Origin: Subtercola boreus
GTDB lineage: Bacteria; Actinomycetota; Actinomycetes; Actinomycetales; Microbacteriaceae
Reading direction: 5' to 3'
Length of the DNA: 64,000 nt
Assembly (NCBI RefSeq): GCF_003399645.1
Contig: NZ_NBXD01000014.1
Location: forward strand, 372,001 to 436,000
A program made the position numbers and the translations under genes. Of this stretch, positions 40,515-49,196 are shown in pieces (position 1 is the first letter of the stretch; the number at the start of each line of letters is the position of its first letter). The notes under the pieces were generated by a model. The model ran no database searches. It was not told the DNA's origin and saw only the letters and a list, made by a program, of their open reading frames with translations.

Positions 40515-41041
40515 CTGTCTTCTCTGGTTGTGACGGGGGTGCGCTCTGCCCGGCCGAGTCGGGTTCTGACCCAGGCGGCGACCTCATCGGCGATGTCGTC
40601 GGCCCGGTGGTGCGAGGTGTCGACCGTGAGGTCGGCGAGGTCGGCGTAGAGCTCTCGCCGAGCATCCACGACCCGCTGCCACGACGCGACGTCGGGAACG
40701 AGCGGCCGTTTCGCGTTGCCCAGCCGGCCCGCGACGGCCTCGGCTGTCGCGGTGAAGAGCACGACGAGGCAGGCGTCGAGATCGCGCTGCGTAGCCGTGT
40801 TCAGCACGGCTCCGCCGCCGAACGAGACGACTCCGCCTCCGCGCAGGGCTTTCACGACCTCGACCCGCTCGATCTCCCGGAACCGGTCTTCGCCCTGCGT
40901 CTCGAAGATCACAGGGATGGGCCCGTGCTCGGCCTGGATCTGTTTGTCGGTGTCGGTGAACGGCAGCTCGAGCAGCTTCGCCACGCGGCGGCCGATGCGG
41001 GTCTTGCCCGCGGCCGGCGGGCCGATGATGACGACGGTCAC
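40511..41041 (-). CDS. aroK: Shikimate kinase
   Basis: Phosphorylates shikimate with ATP. It is 176 aa from the GTG overlapping the aroC stop. P-loop GPPAAGKT at 7-14, FTDTDKQIQ with the Mg/shikimate Asp at 30-32, [20 protein letters not shown] and the lid RPLV are present. A longer in-frame extension inside aroC is not used. Confidence 0.96.
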   Translation of the reverse strand: MTVVIIGPPAAGKTRIGRRVAKLLELPFTDTDKQIQAEHGPIPVIFETQGEDRFREIERVEVVKALRGGGVVSFGGGAVLNTATQRDLDACLVVLFTATAEAVAGRLGNAKRPLVPDVASWQRVVDARRELYADLADLTVDTSHHRADDIADEVAAWVRTRLGRAERTPVTTREDR

Positions 41042-42228
41042 GGTCTGCTCCGAAGCGCCGGCGGAATCGCGTCGAGATACCCGTCGAGGTTGCGCTTCGT
41101 CTCGCGCACCGAGTCTCCGCCGAACTTCTCCTGCACGGCGTTGGCGAGCACCAGCGCGACCATCGCTTCGGCCACGACCCCGGCCGCGGGAACGGCGCAG
41201 ACGTCGGAGCGCTGGTGGTGGGCGGGCGCTGCTTCGCCGGTGGCGACATCCACGGTTCGAAGGGCGTGCGGGATGGTCGCGATGGGCTTCATGCCGGCGC
41301 GAACCCGCAGCACCGTGCCGGTACTCATTCCGCCCTCGGTGCCGCCGGCTCTGTCGCTCAAACGCTCGATCTCGCCGTCGACCTCGAAGAGTTCGTCGTG
41401 CGCCTCGGACCCGCGGCGGGTCGTCGTGAGGAATCCGTCGCCGACCTCGACGCCCTTGATCGCCTGGATGCCCATCAGTGCGGCCGCGAGCTGGGAGTCG
41501 AGGCGTCTGTCCCAGTGCACGTGCGAGCCGAGCCCCGGCGGAAGGCCGTAGGCGAGCACCTCGACGACGCCGCCGAGCGTGTCGCCCTCCTTGTGTGCGT
41601 CGTCGACCTCTGCGACCATGCGCTCGGAGGTGGCGGGGTCGAAGCAGCGCAGCAGATCGGCGTCGAGCGTGTCGACATCGGCCGGCGTCGGCAGAGCCGA
41701 CCCCTCGGGCACGCGAACCGGCCCGATCGAGAGGGTGTGGCTGACCAGCGAGATGCCGAGCTCGGCGAGAAAACTGCGGGCGACGGCACCGAGTGCGACG
41801 CGGGCCGCGGTCTCGCGGGCGCTGGCCCGTTCGAGAATCGGGCGGGCCTCGTCGAAGTCGTACTTCTGCATGCCCACCAGGTCGGCGTGGCCGGGTCGGG
41901 GACGGGTGAGGGGTGCACCCCGACCGGTGGTCTTCGGCTCGCCGACGACCGGGTCGGCGCCCATCACCTCGACCCATTTGGGCCACTCGGTGTTGCCGAC
42001 GCGAACGGCGACGGGGCTGCCCAGCGTGAAACCGTGCACCACGCCGCCCGAGAGGGACACTTCGTCCTGCTCGAACTTCATGCGCGCGCCCCGGCCGTAC
42101 CCGAGTTTGCGGCGCGCGAGGTCTATACGGATGTCTTCAACGGAAACCGGGATTCCAGACGGCAGACCCTCAAGGATGGCAATGAGTTCGGGGCCGTGGG
42201 ATTCTCCGGCTGTGAGCCAACGGAGCAT
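41038..42228 (-). CDS. aroC: Chorismate synthase
   Basis: FMN-dependent elimination giving chorismate, the precursor used by TrpE encoded in this window. It is 396 aa: [25 protein letters not shown] start, [23 protein letters not shown] and [15 protein letters not shown] signatures, and [19 protein letters not shown] near the end. SD GGGAGGA lies before the ATG. The 97-base spacer to aroE contains a perfect 7-bp hairpin. Confidence 0.97.
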   Translation of the reverse strand: MLRWLTAGESHGPELIAILEGLPSGIPVSVEDIRIDLARRKLGYGRGARMKFEQDEVSLSGGVVHGFTLGSPVAVRVGNTEWPKWVEVMGADPVVGEPKTTGRGAPLTRPRPGHADLVGMQKYDFDEARPILERASARETAARVALGAVARSFLAELGISLVSHTLSIGPVRVPEGSALPTPADVDTLDADLLRCFDPATSERMVAEVDDAHKEGDTLGGVVEVLAYGLPPGLGSHVHWDRRLDSQLAAALMGIQAIKGVEVGDGFLTTTRRGSEAHDELFEVDGEIERLSDRAGGTEGGMSTGTVLRVRAGMKPIATIPHALRTVDVATGEAAPAHHQRSDVCAVPAAGVVAEAMVALVLANAVQEKFGGDSVRETKRNLDGYLDAIPPALRSRP

Positions 42229-42284
42229 GCTGAAATCCTCCCACACGATTGGCGGAGGCCGAGCCGCGGGTGTGGGGGGCGGCG

Positions 42285-42307
42285 GTGCGGCGGGAGCCGA
42301 GCCGCAC
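42285..42307 (-). other. Hairpin in the aroE-aroC spacer
   Basis: Perfect 7-bp stem GTGCGGC / GCCGCAC with a 9-base loop in the GC-rich 97-base gap between aroE and aroC. There is no U-tract, so a terminator is unlikely; it could be an mRNA processing or stability element. No gene is seen in the gap. Confidence 0.3.
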
Positions 42308-42325
42308 GGCGGGGGCAGACCGCGG

Positions 42326-43189
42326 TCAGGCCTCGAGGCCGACGGCCCCGAACATCGCCGCCAGCACGGCCGCTTCGTTCTCGAGCACCAGCTCGGGGTC
42401 ACCGTTCACGAAGATGCGCACTTGCACGAGGGCCTGGTGCACGAGCATCCGGAGCCCGGACACCACGACTGCGCCACCCGCCGACCAGGCCGTTCCGAGC
42501 ACGCTGGGCCAGGGTGAGTACGCGACGTCGAGGAGCACCGATCCCGGTTGCGGCGTCATGGAGGCGATGTCGGCGGGCGTGAGCACTCCCCCGGGCAGGG
42601 TGCTGATGGTCACCGTTTCGGCACGGGGGAAGCTCAGCGCCTCGGCGAGCGGGATGACCGTGGCCGCCAGCCCCGCCGCCCGCGCCACCGCGACGGCGCC
42701 CTCGGCCCGAACGGCCGTCCGTGCGGCGATGTTCACGCGCTGGGCCCCGAGGCTCGCCGCGGCGACCACGGCCGACCGTGCCGTCGCTCCAGCGCCGAGC
42801 ACGAGCACCTCGCGGAGGGCGGCGGAGCCTCCGCCCGCCACGGCCAACGCCCCGACGATCCCCGCCACGTCGGTGTTGAACCCCTCGCGTCGCATCCGGT
42901 TGCCGTCGGCCCGGAACAGCACCGTGTTCGCCGCGCCCGTGAGCGTCGCCATCCTGTCGGCGGAGTCGAGGAGCGGAAGCACCTCCTCCTTCAGCGGCAT
43001 GGTGAGGGAGAGCCCCCGCCACGAGGTGTCGAGACCCTCGATGAAGGCCCCGAGCATTCCGGAACCCACCTCGGCCGACCCGTAGTCGGCCTCGAAGCCG
43101 AGCTCGCGATAGGCCGCGGCATGCAGCGCGGGCGACTGGGAGTGAGCGATCGGCGAGCCCAGCACGGCCAGCTGCGGCCGCGGAATCAT
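42326..43189 (-). CDS. aroE: Shikimate dehydrogenase
   Basis: Reduces 3-dehydroshikimate to shikimate. It is 287 aa from the ATG in ATGA overlapping the mltG stop. [21 protein letters not shown] binds the substrate, [11 protein letters not shown] holds the catalytic Lys, and [14 protein letters not shown] is the dinucleotide-binding turn. The cofactor (NADP or NAD) cannot be fixed. The upstream in-frame extension lies in mltG. Confidence 0.92.
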   Translation of the reverse strand: MIPRPQLAVLGSPIAHSQSPALHAAAYRELGFEADYGSAEVGSGMLGAFIEGLDTSWRGLSLTMPLKEEVLPLLDSADRMATLTGAANTVLFRADGNRMRREGFNTDVAGIVGALAVAGGGSAALREVLVLGAGATARSAVVAAASLGAQRVNIAARTAVRAEGAVAVARAAGLAATVIPLAEALSFPRAETVTISTLPGGVLTPADIASMTPQPGSVLLDVAYSPWPSVLGTAWSAGGAVVVSGLRMLVHQALVQVRIFVNGDPELVLENEAAVLAAMFGAVGLEA

Positions 43190-44397
43190 CCCCCGGCGCC
43201 CGGGTTGGCCGCCGACCACGCCTGGTACTGCTCGACCGCGGCATTGTGCTCGTCGAGCGTTGTCGAGAAGACGGTCTCACCCGTATCGAGGTTCACCGTT
43301 ACGAAGTAGACCCACGTGCCGTCGGCGGGGTGCTGGGCCGCATCGATGGCGGTGTCGCCCGGGTTCGAGATGGGGCCGACGGGTAGCCCGGTGTACACGT
43401 AGGTGTTGTACTTGTTCGACTCGTCGTTGCGTTCTGCATCGGTCGTGTCGACCCGCTTCTGGCCGGTGCCGTAGGCGACGGTCGCGTCGGACTGCAGCGG
43501 CATGCCGTCGGCGATGCGGTTCGTGAAGACACGGGAGACTTTGTAGAAGTCGGGCTCAAGCCGTGCCTCCTTCTGGATGACCGAGGCGAGCGTCAGCACC
43601 TTCTCCCGGTCGCCCACAGCGACGCCCGCGGCATCCAGTGACTGGAAGGTGCGGTTCACCATGGTCTGCAGAAGGTCTTTTGCGCTGGTGTTCGGCTCGA
43701 AGGTGTAGGTCGCCGGAAAGAGGTAGCCCTCGATGTTCGGTGCGGAGGCGTCGATGCCGAACTGGGTGTAGTTGGTCGCCTCGGCCTGCAGATCGGCAAG
43801 CGGCACCCCGGTGTCGGTCGAGAGGGTCGTGAGCACGTCGGCTGCGATCGTTCCCTCGGGAATGACGACGCTGACGGTGACGTGGTTGGCCGGGTCTTCG
43901 AGGGCGCTGAGTGCCGACTGCGCGCTCATCTCCTTCGACAGCGTGTAGGTGCCGGGCTGGAAGACCACGTTGGGCTGGGTGAGCAGCAGCTTGTAGAAGG
44001 CCGCTGAGCTCTTCACGACCCCTTCCTTCTCCAGATTGTCGCCGATGATCTCACCGACGTCGCCGTCGCTGATGACGAAGGCGACCTTGTCGCCGGTGCC
44101 GGTACCGGCGAAGTCGTCTGCAGAGTCGTTGCCGCCGCCGAAGATCTTCGAGATGCCGGGAATGAGGGGGCCGATGACGACGCTACCCACGGCGACGAGC
44201 CCGCCGACCAGGAGCACGGCGACGATCGCGAAGATGATGCCGCGCCGGGCACGACGCCGCCTCGGTTGCCTCGGGCCGTCGCTTCCGCGCCGGGGCCGCT
44301 CCTGCTCGATCGTGGCGCGGCGGCCACCGCCGCCTGTGGGCGACTCGCGAAAGAATTCGGCGAAGGGATGGTTCTCGGGTGGCTGGGGGTCAGTCAC
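43186..44397 (-). CDS. mltG: Endolytic murein transglycosylase MltG (YceG-like)
   Basis: Membrane-anchored enzyme thought to cut nascent peptidoglycan strands. It is 403 aa from the GTG overlapping ruvX by 8 bases. A proline/arginine-rich cytoplasmic segment (about 1-52) precedes one membrane helix at 53-77, then a LysM-like region and the YceG catalytic domain with ASVIQKEARLEPDF (catalytic Glu) and RIADGMPLQSDATVAYGTG. The pairing ruvX-mltG-aroE is common in actinomycetes. Confidence 0.93.
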   Translation of the reverse strand: MTDPQPPENHPFAEFFRESPTGGGGRRATIEQERPRRGSDGPRQPRRRRARRGIIFAIVAVLLVGGLVAVGSVVIGPLIPGISKIFGGGNDSADDFAGTGTGDKVAFVISDGDVGEIIGDNLEKEGVVKSSAAFYKLLLTQPNVVFQPGTYTLSKEMSAQSALSALEDPANHVTVSVVIPEGTIAADVLTTLSTDTGVPLADLQAEATNYTQFGIDASAPNIEGYLFPATYTFEPNTSAKDLLQTMVNRTFQSLDAAGVAVGDREKVLTLASVIQKEARLEPDFYKVSRVFTNRIADGMPLQSDATVAYGTGQKRVDTTDAERNDESNKYNTYVYTGLPVGPISNPGDTAIDAAQHPADGTWVYFVTVNLDTGETVFSTTLDEHNAAVEQYQAWSAANPGAGG

Positions 44398-44869
44398 GGT
44401 GCAATCCTTGGTTCGGGTCGACGAGCTGGCCGGGTGGGTTGCCCGACGTGCGCTCGACGTCGAGGGCATGTTGCAGAAGTATAACGGCGGCGACTTGATC
44501 GATGACCGAACGGGAGTTTTTGGTGTTGCGCCCGGAGCGGTGCAGGGCTGCCTGCGCCGACACCGTCGTCAGGCGTTCGTCGATCATCCGAACGTCTCGG
44601 TCGACGGCTGTGGCGAGGCGCAGGGCGAAGGCCAGGGCATCGTCTGTCGATGCGGTACTGCCACCCGACATCGACAGCGGCAGCCCGACGATGAACTCCA
44701 CCGTGTCGTATTCCCGGGCGATCGTCAGGATGCGGTCGACATCGGCGGAGCCCGCCGTCTGTCGCGCCACGGTTTCGACCGGCGTGGCGAGGATGCCGTG
44801 CAGGTCTGAGCGCGCAACGCCCACCCGGGCCTTGCCGACGTCGATGCCGAGGCGCACGCCGGGCCTCAC
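44390..44869 (-). CDS. ruvX: RuvX/YqgF, putative Holliday junction resolvase or RNase
   Basis: RNase H-fold protein, possibly pre-16S rRNA nuclease. It is 159 aa. GIDVGKARVGVARSD holds catalytic Asp10; VEFIVGLPLSMSGGSTAS and DERLTTVSAQAAL follow, with a final Asp in NSRSVIDQVAAVILLQ. The GTG at 44869 is chosen because it has SD GGAG at the right distance and matches the family start; GTGs further upstream in frame run back into alaS. Confidence 0.9.
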   Translation of the reverse strand: MRPGVRLGIDVGKARVGVARSDLHGILATPVETVARQTAGSADVDRILTIAREYDTVEFIVGLPLSMSGGSTASTDDALAFALRLATAVDRDVRMIDERLTTVSAQAALHRSGRNTKNSRSVIDQVAAVILLQHALDVERTSGNPPGQLVDPNQGLHRD

Positions 44870-44924
44870 GAGCTCCGTCTCCCCGGGGAAATCAGGTGCC
44901 ACAGAATCCGGCGCGCCTCTAGCC

Positions 44925-47591
44925 TCACGACCGCCCGTCACCCACCGCGGCGCGGATGGCGGCCAGAGCATCGTCGATCGCAGTGACGTTCGTTCCGCCG
45001 CCCTGGGCGAGGTCGTCTCTACCGCCGCCGCCACCGCCGAGCACCCCGGAGGCCAGCTTCGCCAGCGCGCCGGCCTTCAGCGAACGGGTGCGGGCCGCCT
45101 CGTTGGTGGCGGTGATCACGACCGGCTTGTCGGAGAGGCTCGCCGCCAGGGCGATGACTGCCGCGTCGGAACCGAGTCGCTCGCGAACGCCGGTGACGAG
45201 CATCCGGAGGTCGTCGCTGGATCGCAGCTCGCCCACATTCGCCGTGACGAGGGACACGTCGCCGGCACGGACCGCCGTGTCGGCCAGCGCGGGAACCCTC
45301 GCCGACAGGGCACTCGATTCGTAGGAGGCGATCTTCTTCTCGGCCGTCTTGAGGTTCGCGACGAGGTCGGCGATGCGGTTGGCGAGCTCGTCGCGCGGCG
45401 CCTTCAGCGACGACGTGAGCTGTGAGACGATGGCCCGCTCGGTGGCGAACTCGCGGAACGCGTCGGCTCCCACGAGCGACTCGACGCGGCGGTTGGTCGA
45501 CCCGATCGACGACTCCCCCAGCAGGTTGATGAGGCCGATCTCGGAGGTGTGCACGACGTGGGTGCCGCCGCAGAGTTCGCGTGACCAGGGCCCACCGATC
45601 TCGACCATGCGCACGACGTCGCCGTACTTCTCGCCGAAGAGGGCCATCGCACCGAGCTCTTTCGCCTCATCGACGGCCATCTCCCGGGTGATCACCTCGA
45701 AGTCGGCGCGCACGGCGGTGTTCGAGATCTCTTCGATCTCCGAGCGGGTCTCGACCGAGAGCGGCTGGCTCCAGGTGAAGTCGAGACGCAGGTAGCCGGC
45801 CCTGTTGTAGGAGCCGGACTGGTGTGCCGCCCCGCCGAGGATCTCACGGAGCGCGGCATGCACGATGTGCGTGGCCGAATGCGCCTGGGTGGCACCCTTT
45901 CTCCATTCGTGGTCGACCACGGAGCGCGCGGCATCGCCGACGGCGACCTGCCCGGTGGTGACCCTCGCACGGTGGCTGATGAGGCCCTTGACCGGCTTCT
46001 GCACGTCGAGCACTTCGAGCTCGAAACCGTCGCCGACGATGGTGCCGGAGTCGGCCTCCTGCCCGCCCGACTCGGCGTAGAGGCTGGTCTCGGCGAGGAT
46101 GACCTCGACGAGCTCGCCCGAGACGGCCGTGTTGACGGACTGGGAGTCGATGATGAGGCCGAGCACCCGGGAGTCGGTCTCGAGTTCGGTGTAGCCGGTG
46201 AAGACGGTCTCGCCCGCGGCACGGAACTCCGCGAAGGCGCTCAGGTCGAGACCGCCGAGCTTCTTCGATTTGGCATCGGCCTTGGCACGCTGCTTCTGCT
46301 CGGTCATCAGGCGCTCGAATGCGGCGCGGTCGACCGCGAGCCCGGCCTCCTCGGCGATCTCGACCGTGAGATCGATCGGAAAGCCGTAGGTGTCGTGCAG
46401 TTGGAAGGCCGTGTCGCCGGCGAGGGCGGGGGCGCCCTCGCCCTTGGTCTTCAGCACGGCGAGATCGAGGATGGTCGTGCCACCGGTGAGCGTACGGAGG
46501 AAAGCCTCCTCCTCGGCGTAGGCCGTACGGGAGATGCGCTCGTAGTCTGCGGAGACCTCGGGATACGCGGCCGACATGGCGTCGCGTGAAGCGGGGAACA
46601 GCTCGGCGAACGTCGACCGGTCGACTCCGAGCAGCCGCATGCTCCGCACGGTGCGTCGGAGCAGTCGCCGCAGCACGTACCCGCGCCCCTCGTTCGACGG
46701 AGTCACGCCATCGGACATCAGCATCAGGGCAGAGCGCACGTGATCGGCGACGACGCGCATGCGCACGTCGTCGTCGTGCTGGGCCCCGTACCGTCGGCCC
46801 GAGAGTTCGGCCGCCCGGTCGAGCACGGGACGCACCTGGTCGATCTCGTAGAGGTTCTCGACCCCCTGCTTGATGAACGCGACGCGTTCGAGTCCCATCC
46901 CGGTGTCGATGTTCTTCTTCGGCAGCTCACCGAGGATGTCGAAGTCGACCTTCGACGTCACGTTGCCGATGAGGTACTGCATGAACACGAGGTTCCAGAT
47001 CTCGATGTACCGGTTCTCGTCGGCCGCCGGGCCGCCCTCCGCGCCGTAGGCAGGGCCCCGGTCGTAGTAGATCTCCGAGCAGGGACCCGCGGGGCCGGGC
47101 TGGCCGGTCGACCAGTAGTTGTCTTCTTTGCCGAGGCGCTGGATGCGGTTGTCGGGCAGGCCCGCCGTCTTCTTCCACAGCGCGATGGCCTCATCGTCGT
47201 CTTCGTAGACGGTGACCCAGAGGTCTTTCTCGTCGAAACCGAGGCCACCGTCGGCCTCGCTGGTCGTCAGCAGCTCCCACGCGAACTCGATGGCGGTCTC
47301 TTTGAAGTAGTCGCCGAACGAGAAGTTGCCGTTCATCTGGAAGAACGTGCCGTGGCGGGTGGTCTTGCCGACCTCTTCGATGTCGAGCGTACGGATGCAC
47401 TTCTGAACGCTCGTCGCGCGTTTGAAGGGCGCCGGCACCAGCCCCGACATGTACGGGATGAACGGCACCATACCTGCGACGGTGAAGAGCAGGGTCGGGT
47501 CGTCGCTGACCAGCGAGGCCGAGGGAACGACGGTGTGGCCACGGTCGCCGAAGAACTCGAGCCAGCGACGGCGGATGTCTGCGGTCTGCAC
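44925..47591 (-). CDS. alaS: Alanyl-tRNA synthetase
   Basis: It is 888 aa. The class II catalytic core is at the N terminus (FFGDRGHTVVPSASLV; FQMNGNFSFGDYFK; GMGLERVAF). The editing domain has HSATHIVHAALREILG and the second metal motif ELCGGTHVVHTSEIG. The C-Ala domain at the end contains the Gly-rich segment LGGGGGGRDDLAQGGG. The GTG start shares one base with the stop of the 73 aa gene (TAGTG). Confidence 0.98.
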   Translation of the reverse strand: MQTADIRRRWLEFFGDRGHTVVPSASLVSDDPTLLFTVAGMVPFIPYMSGLVPAPFKRATSVQKCIRTLDIEEVGKTTRHGTFFQMNGNFSFGDYFKETAIEFAWELLTTSEADGGLGFDEKDLWVTVYEDDDEAIALWKKTAGLPDNRIQRLGKEDNYWSTGQPGPAGPCSEIYYDRGPAYGAEGGPAADENRYIEIWNLVFMQYLIGNVTSKVDFDILGELPKKNIDTGMGLERVAFIKQGVENLYEIDQVRPVLDRAAELSGRRYGAQHDDDVRMRVVADHVRSALMLMSDGVTPSNEGRGYVLRRLLRRTVRSMRLLGVDRSTFAELFPASRDAMSAAYPEVSADYERISRTAYAEEEAFLRTLTGGTTILDLAVLKTKGEGAPALAGDTAFQLHDTYGFPIDLTVEIAEEAGLAVDRAAFERLMTEQKQRAKADAKSKKLGGLDLSAFAEFRAAGETVFTGYTELETDSRVLGLIIDSQSVNTAVSGELVEVILAETSLYAESGGQEADSGTIVGDGFELEVLDVQKPVKGLISHRARVTTGQVAVGDAARSVVDHEWRKGATQAHSATHIVHAALREILGGAAHQSGSYNRAGYLRLDFTWSQPLSVETRSEIEEISNTAVRADFEVITREMAVDEAKELGAMALFGEKYGDVVRMVEIGGPWSRELCGGTHVVHTSEIGLINLLGESSIGSTNRRVESLVGADAFREFATERAIVSQLTSSLKAPRDELANRIADLVANLKTAEKKIASYESSALSARVPALADTAVRAGDVSLVTANVGELRSSDDLRMLVTGVRERLGSDAAVIALAASLSDKPVVITATNEAARTRSLKAGALAKLASGVLGGGGGGRDDLAQGGGTNVTAIDDALAAIRAAVGDGRS

Positions 47592-47812
47592 TACTTGGTT
47601 GCAGCCTTCTTCACCGCGTCACCGGCATCGCCGATGGCGGAGCGGAGCTCGTCTTCACGCTCGTGGTAGCCGTCGACCAGCGCGTCGGAGAAGTCTTTGA
47701 TCTTCGCGTCGAGTTCGGCGAAGAACCTCTTGCCCTGCGCGGTCTGGTTCAACTGGTGTGCTGCCACGATTCCGACGGCTATTCCGGCGGTGAACCACAG
47801 GACTTTCTTCAC
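47591..47812 (-). CDS. Small membrane-anchored protein upstream of alaS
   Basis: 73 aa: a lysine pair, one hydrophobic N-terminal helix (about 4-19, LWFTAGIAVGIVAAHQL) and an amphipathic helical remainder rich in charged residues. The layout resembles the small proteins found beside alaS and the DUF948 gene in other actinomycetes (DUF6167-like in Streptomyces); identity with that family is only a guess. Function unknown. It may form a pair with the DUF948 protein encoded just upstream. Confidence 0.75.
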   Translation of the reverse strand: MKKVLWFTAGIAVGIVAAHQLNQTAQGKRFFAELDAKIKDFSDALVDGYHEREDELRSAIGDAGDAVKKAATK

Positions 47813-47866
47813 AACGGGCTCCTTCTGAGGGGGGTCGATTTCGAGCTGCCGCCAGCTTACCGGCTG

Positions 47867-48295
47867 TCAGTAATCCGACTTGCGGGTGCGCCTGCCTGTG
47901 GACTTCTTCTTCGAACCGCCGCTTGTGGAGGAGGTTTCTTCTGCGATGGTGCTGCCCCCGCGGATGGCTGCGCGAACCGCTGCGCTGAAGCCCGCGATCT
48001 TGATCAGAGGCCCGCCCACCGACGCGGCGAAGAGCGCCACGAGGGAATTCACGTTGCCGGTGACCTCGGCGACATTCGACGTGATGGCATCGACCCGTGC
48101 CAGCTGCTTGTTCGCCTCCTGCACGGTGACGGTCGTCTCCTCGAGAATCGGCGTCACTCCCCGGCTCACGTCTTTGATCGCCAGCGTGGTCTCGTCGAAC
48201 ACCCTGCCGAGCTTGATCAGCGGGAGGGCGAGAAACCCGACCAGAACCGCAAACACACCAGCGGCGATCAGCCCGGCGATATCTCCACCCGTCAT
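47867..48295 (-). CDS. DUF948-family membrane protein
   Basis: 142 aa from the ATG at 48295. One N-terminal membrane helix (about 3-23) is followed by a long amphipathic helical region (about 28-100) of the kind seen in DUF948 proteins, and a Ser/Lys/Arg-rich tail (GGSKKKSTGRRTRKSDY). Function unknown; possibly a membrane-associated coiled coil. SD AAGGAG is 8 bases before the start. It begins only 26 bases after the rpsD terminator. Confidence 0.8.
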   Translation of the reverse strand: MTGGDIAGLIAAGVFAVLVGFLALPLIKLGRVFDETTLAIKDVSRGVTPILEETTVTVQEANKQLARVDAITSNVAEVTGNVNSLVALFAASVGGPLIKIAGFSAAVRAAIRGGSTIAEETSSTSGGSKKKSTGRRTRKSDY

Positions 48296-48321
48296 GGGCT
48301 TTCTCCTTACACGTCGAACAG

Positions 48322-48354
48322 AAAAAGGGCGGTCCACCCGAAGATGGACCGCCC
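48322..48354 (-). terminator. Intrinsic terminator after rpsD
   Basis: Minus strand stem GGGCGGTCCA / TGGACCGCCC with loop TCTTCGGG, followed by TTTTTC. A strong Rho-independent terminator between rpsD and the DUF948-alaS operon. TANNNT-like hexamers (TAGCGT, TACGCT) lie between the rpsD stop and this hairpin. Confidence 0.9.
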
Positions 48355-48387
48355 CAAGCGTATCCGTAACGCTACGACGAACGGGTG

Positions 48388-49017
48388 CTAGCGTGCCGCG
48401 TAGTACTCGACGACCAGCTGGACTTCACAGGTCACGGGAACCTCGGCGCGGCGCGGGCGACGCTCGAGACGGGCCTGCAGCTTGTCGATCTCGACCGACA
48501 GGTACCCGGGAACCTTGGGCAGAACGTCGACGTGACCGCCGGCGGCAGCCACCTGGAACGGAGGAAGAACCTCTGAGCGGGCGTGCACGTGGATCATCTG
48601 GCCGGGCTTCACGCGGAACGACGGGCGGTCCACGCGGGCGCCGTCGACCAGGATGTGACGGTGCACGATCAGCTGGCGGGCCTGGGCCGTCGTGCGGGCG
48701 AAGCCCGCACGGAGAACGAGAGCGTCGAGACGCATCTCGAGCAGCTCGACCAGGTTCTCACCGGTCAGGCCGCTGCCGCGGCGGGCTTCCTCGAACGCGA
48801 TCTTGAGCTGGGCCTCCCGAATGCCGTACTGGGCGCGCAGGCGCTGCTTCTCGCGCAGACGCACCGCATAGTCGGAATCAGTCTTGCGCTTGGTGCGGCC
48901 GTGCTCACCCGGAGCGTAGGGACGCTTCTCGAGGTACTTGGCGGCCTTCGGGGTCAGCGGAATGCCGAGGGCCCGGGAAAGGCGGGTCTTGCTGCGGGTA
49001 CGTGACTTGGTAGACAC
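48388..49017 (-). CDS. rpsD: 30S ribosomal protein S4
   Basis: Primary 16S rRNA-binding protein. It is 209 aa from the GTG at 49017 (M-STKSRTRSKTRLSRALGI). This start is preferred to the ATG two codons upstream because SD GAAGGA then has a 5-base spacing, whereas it would touch that ATG. It has no zinc-knuckle cysteines near the N terminus (C-minus form); the S4 RNA-binding domain follows from about 100 (MRLDALVLRAGFARTTAQARQ). It is monocistronic here, ending at a strong terminator. Confidence 0.97.
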   Translation of the reverse strand: MSTKSRTRSKTRLSRALGIPLTPKAAKYLEKRPYAPGEHGRTKRKTDSDYAVRLREKQRLRAQYGIREAQLKIAFEEARRGSGLTGENLVELLEMRLDALVLRAGFARTTAQARQLIVHRHILVDGARVDRPSFRVKPGQMIHVHARSEVLPPFQVAAAGGHVDVLPKVPGYLSVEIDKLQARLERRPRRAEVPVTCEVQLVVEYYAAR

Positions 49018-49196
49018 AAACATCCTTCGAAAGTGAAATGGTGAAATGGTGACCCACAGGCATATGGATGCCGGGGGAAATCGGAGGGATGGGCCAAGCG
49101 GTTCGGCTACAGAACTCGCTGTTCCTCGTCGGGGTCTCTCGCAGCCGCGCTAAAGATACCCAGAAGTAGGCCTCGAAAAGATTACCACAGTGCGGT
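49018..49196 (-). other. 179-base rpsD leader/intergenic region
   Basis: No gene is seen. The rarA stop is upstream. Candidate -10 TATCTT lies in GGGTATCTTTAG near 49153-49158. The leader contains the small inverted repeat GGCATCCATATGCC and, just before the SD, a direct repeat of TTTCACCA/TTTCACTT. Such a long structured leader would fit S4 autoregulation, but this is inference. Confidence 0.35.
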
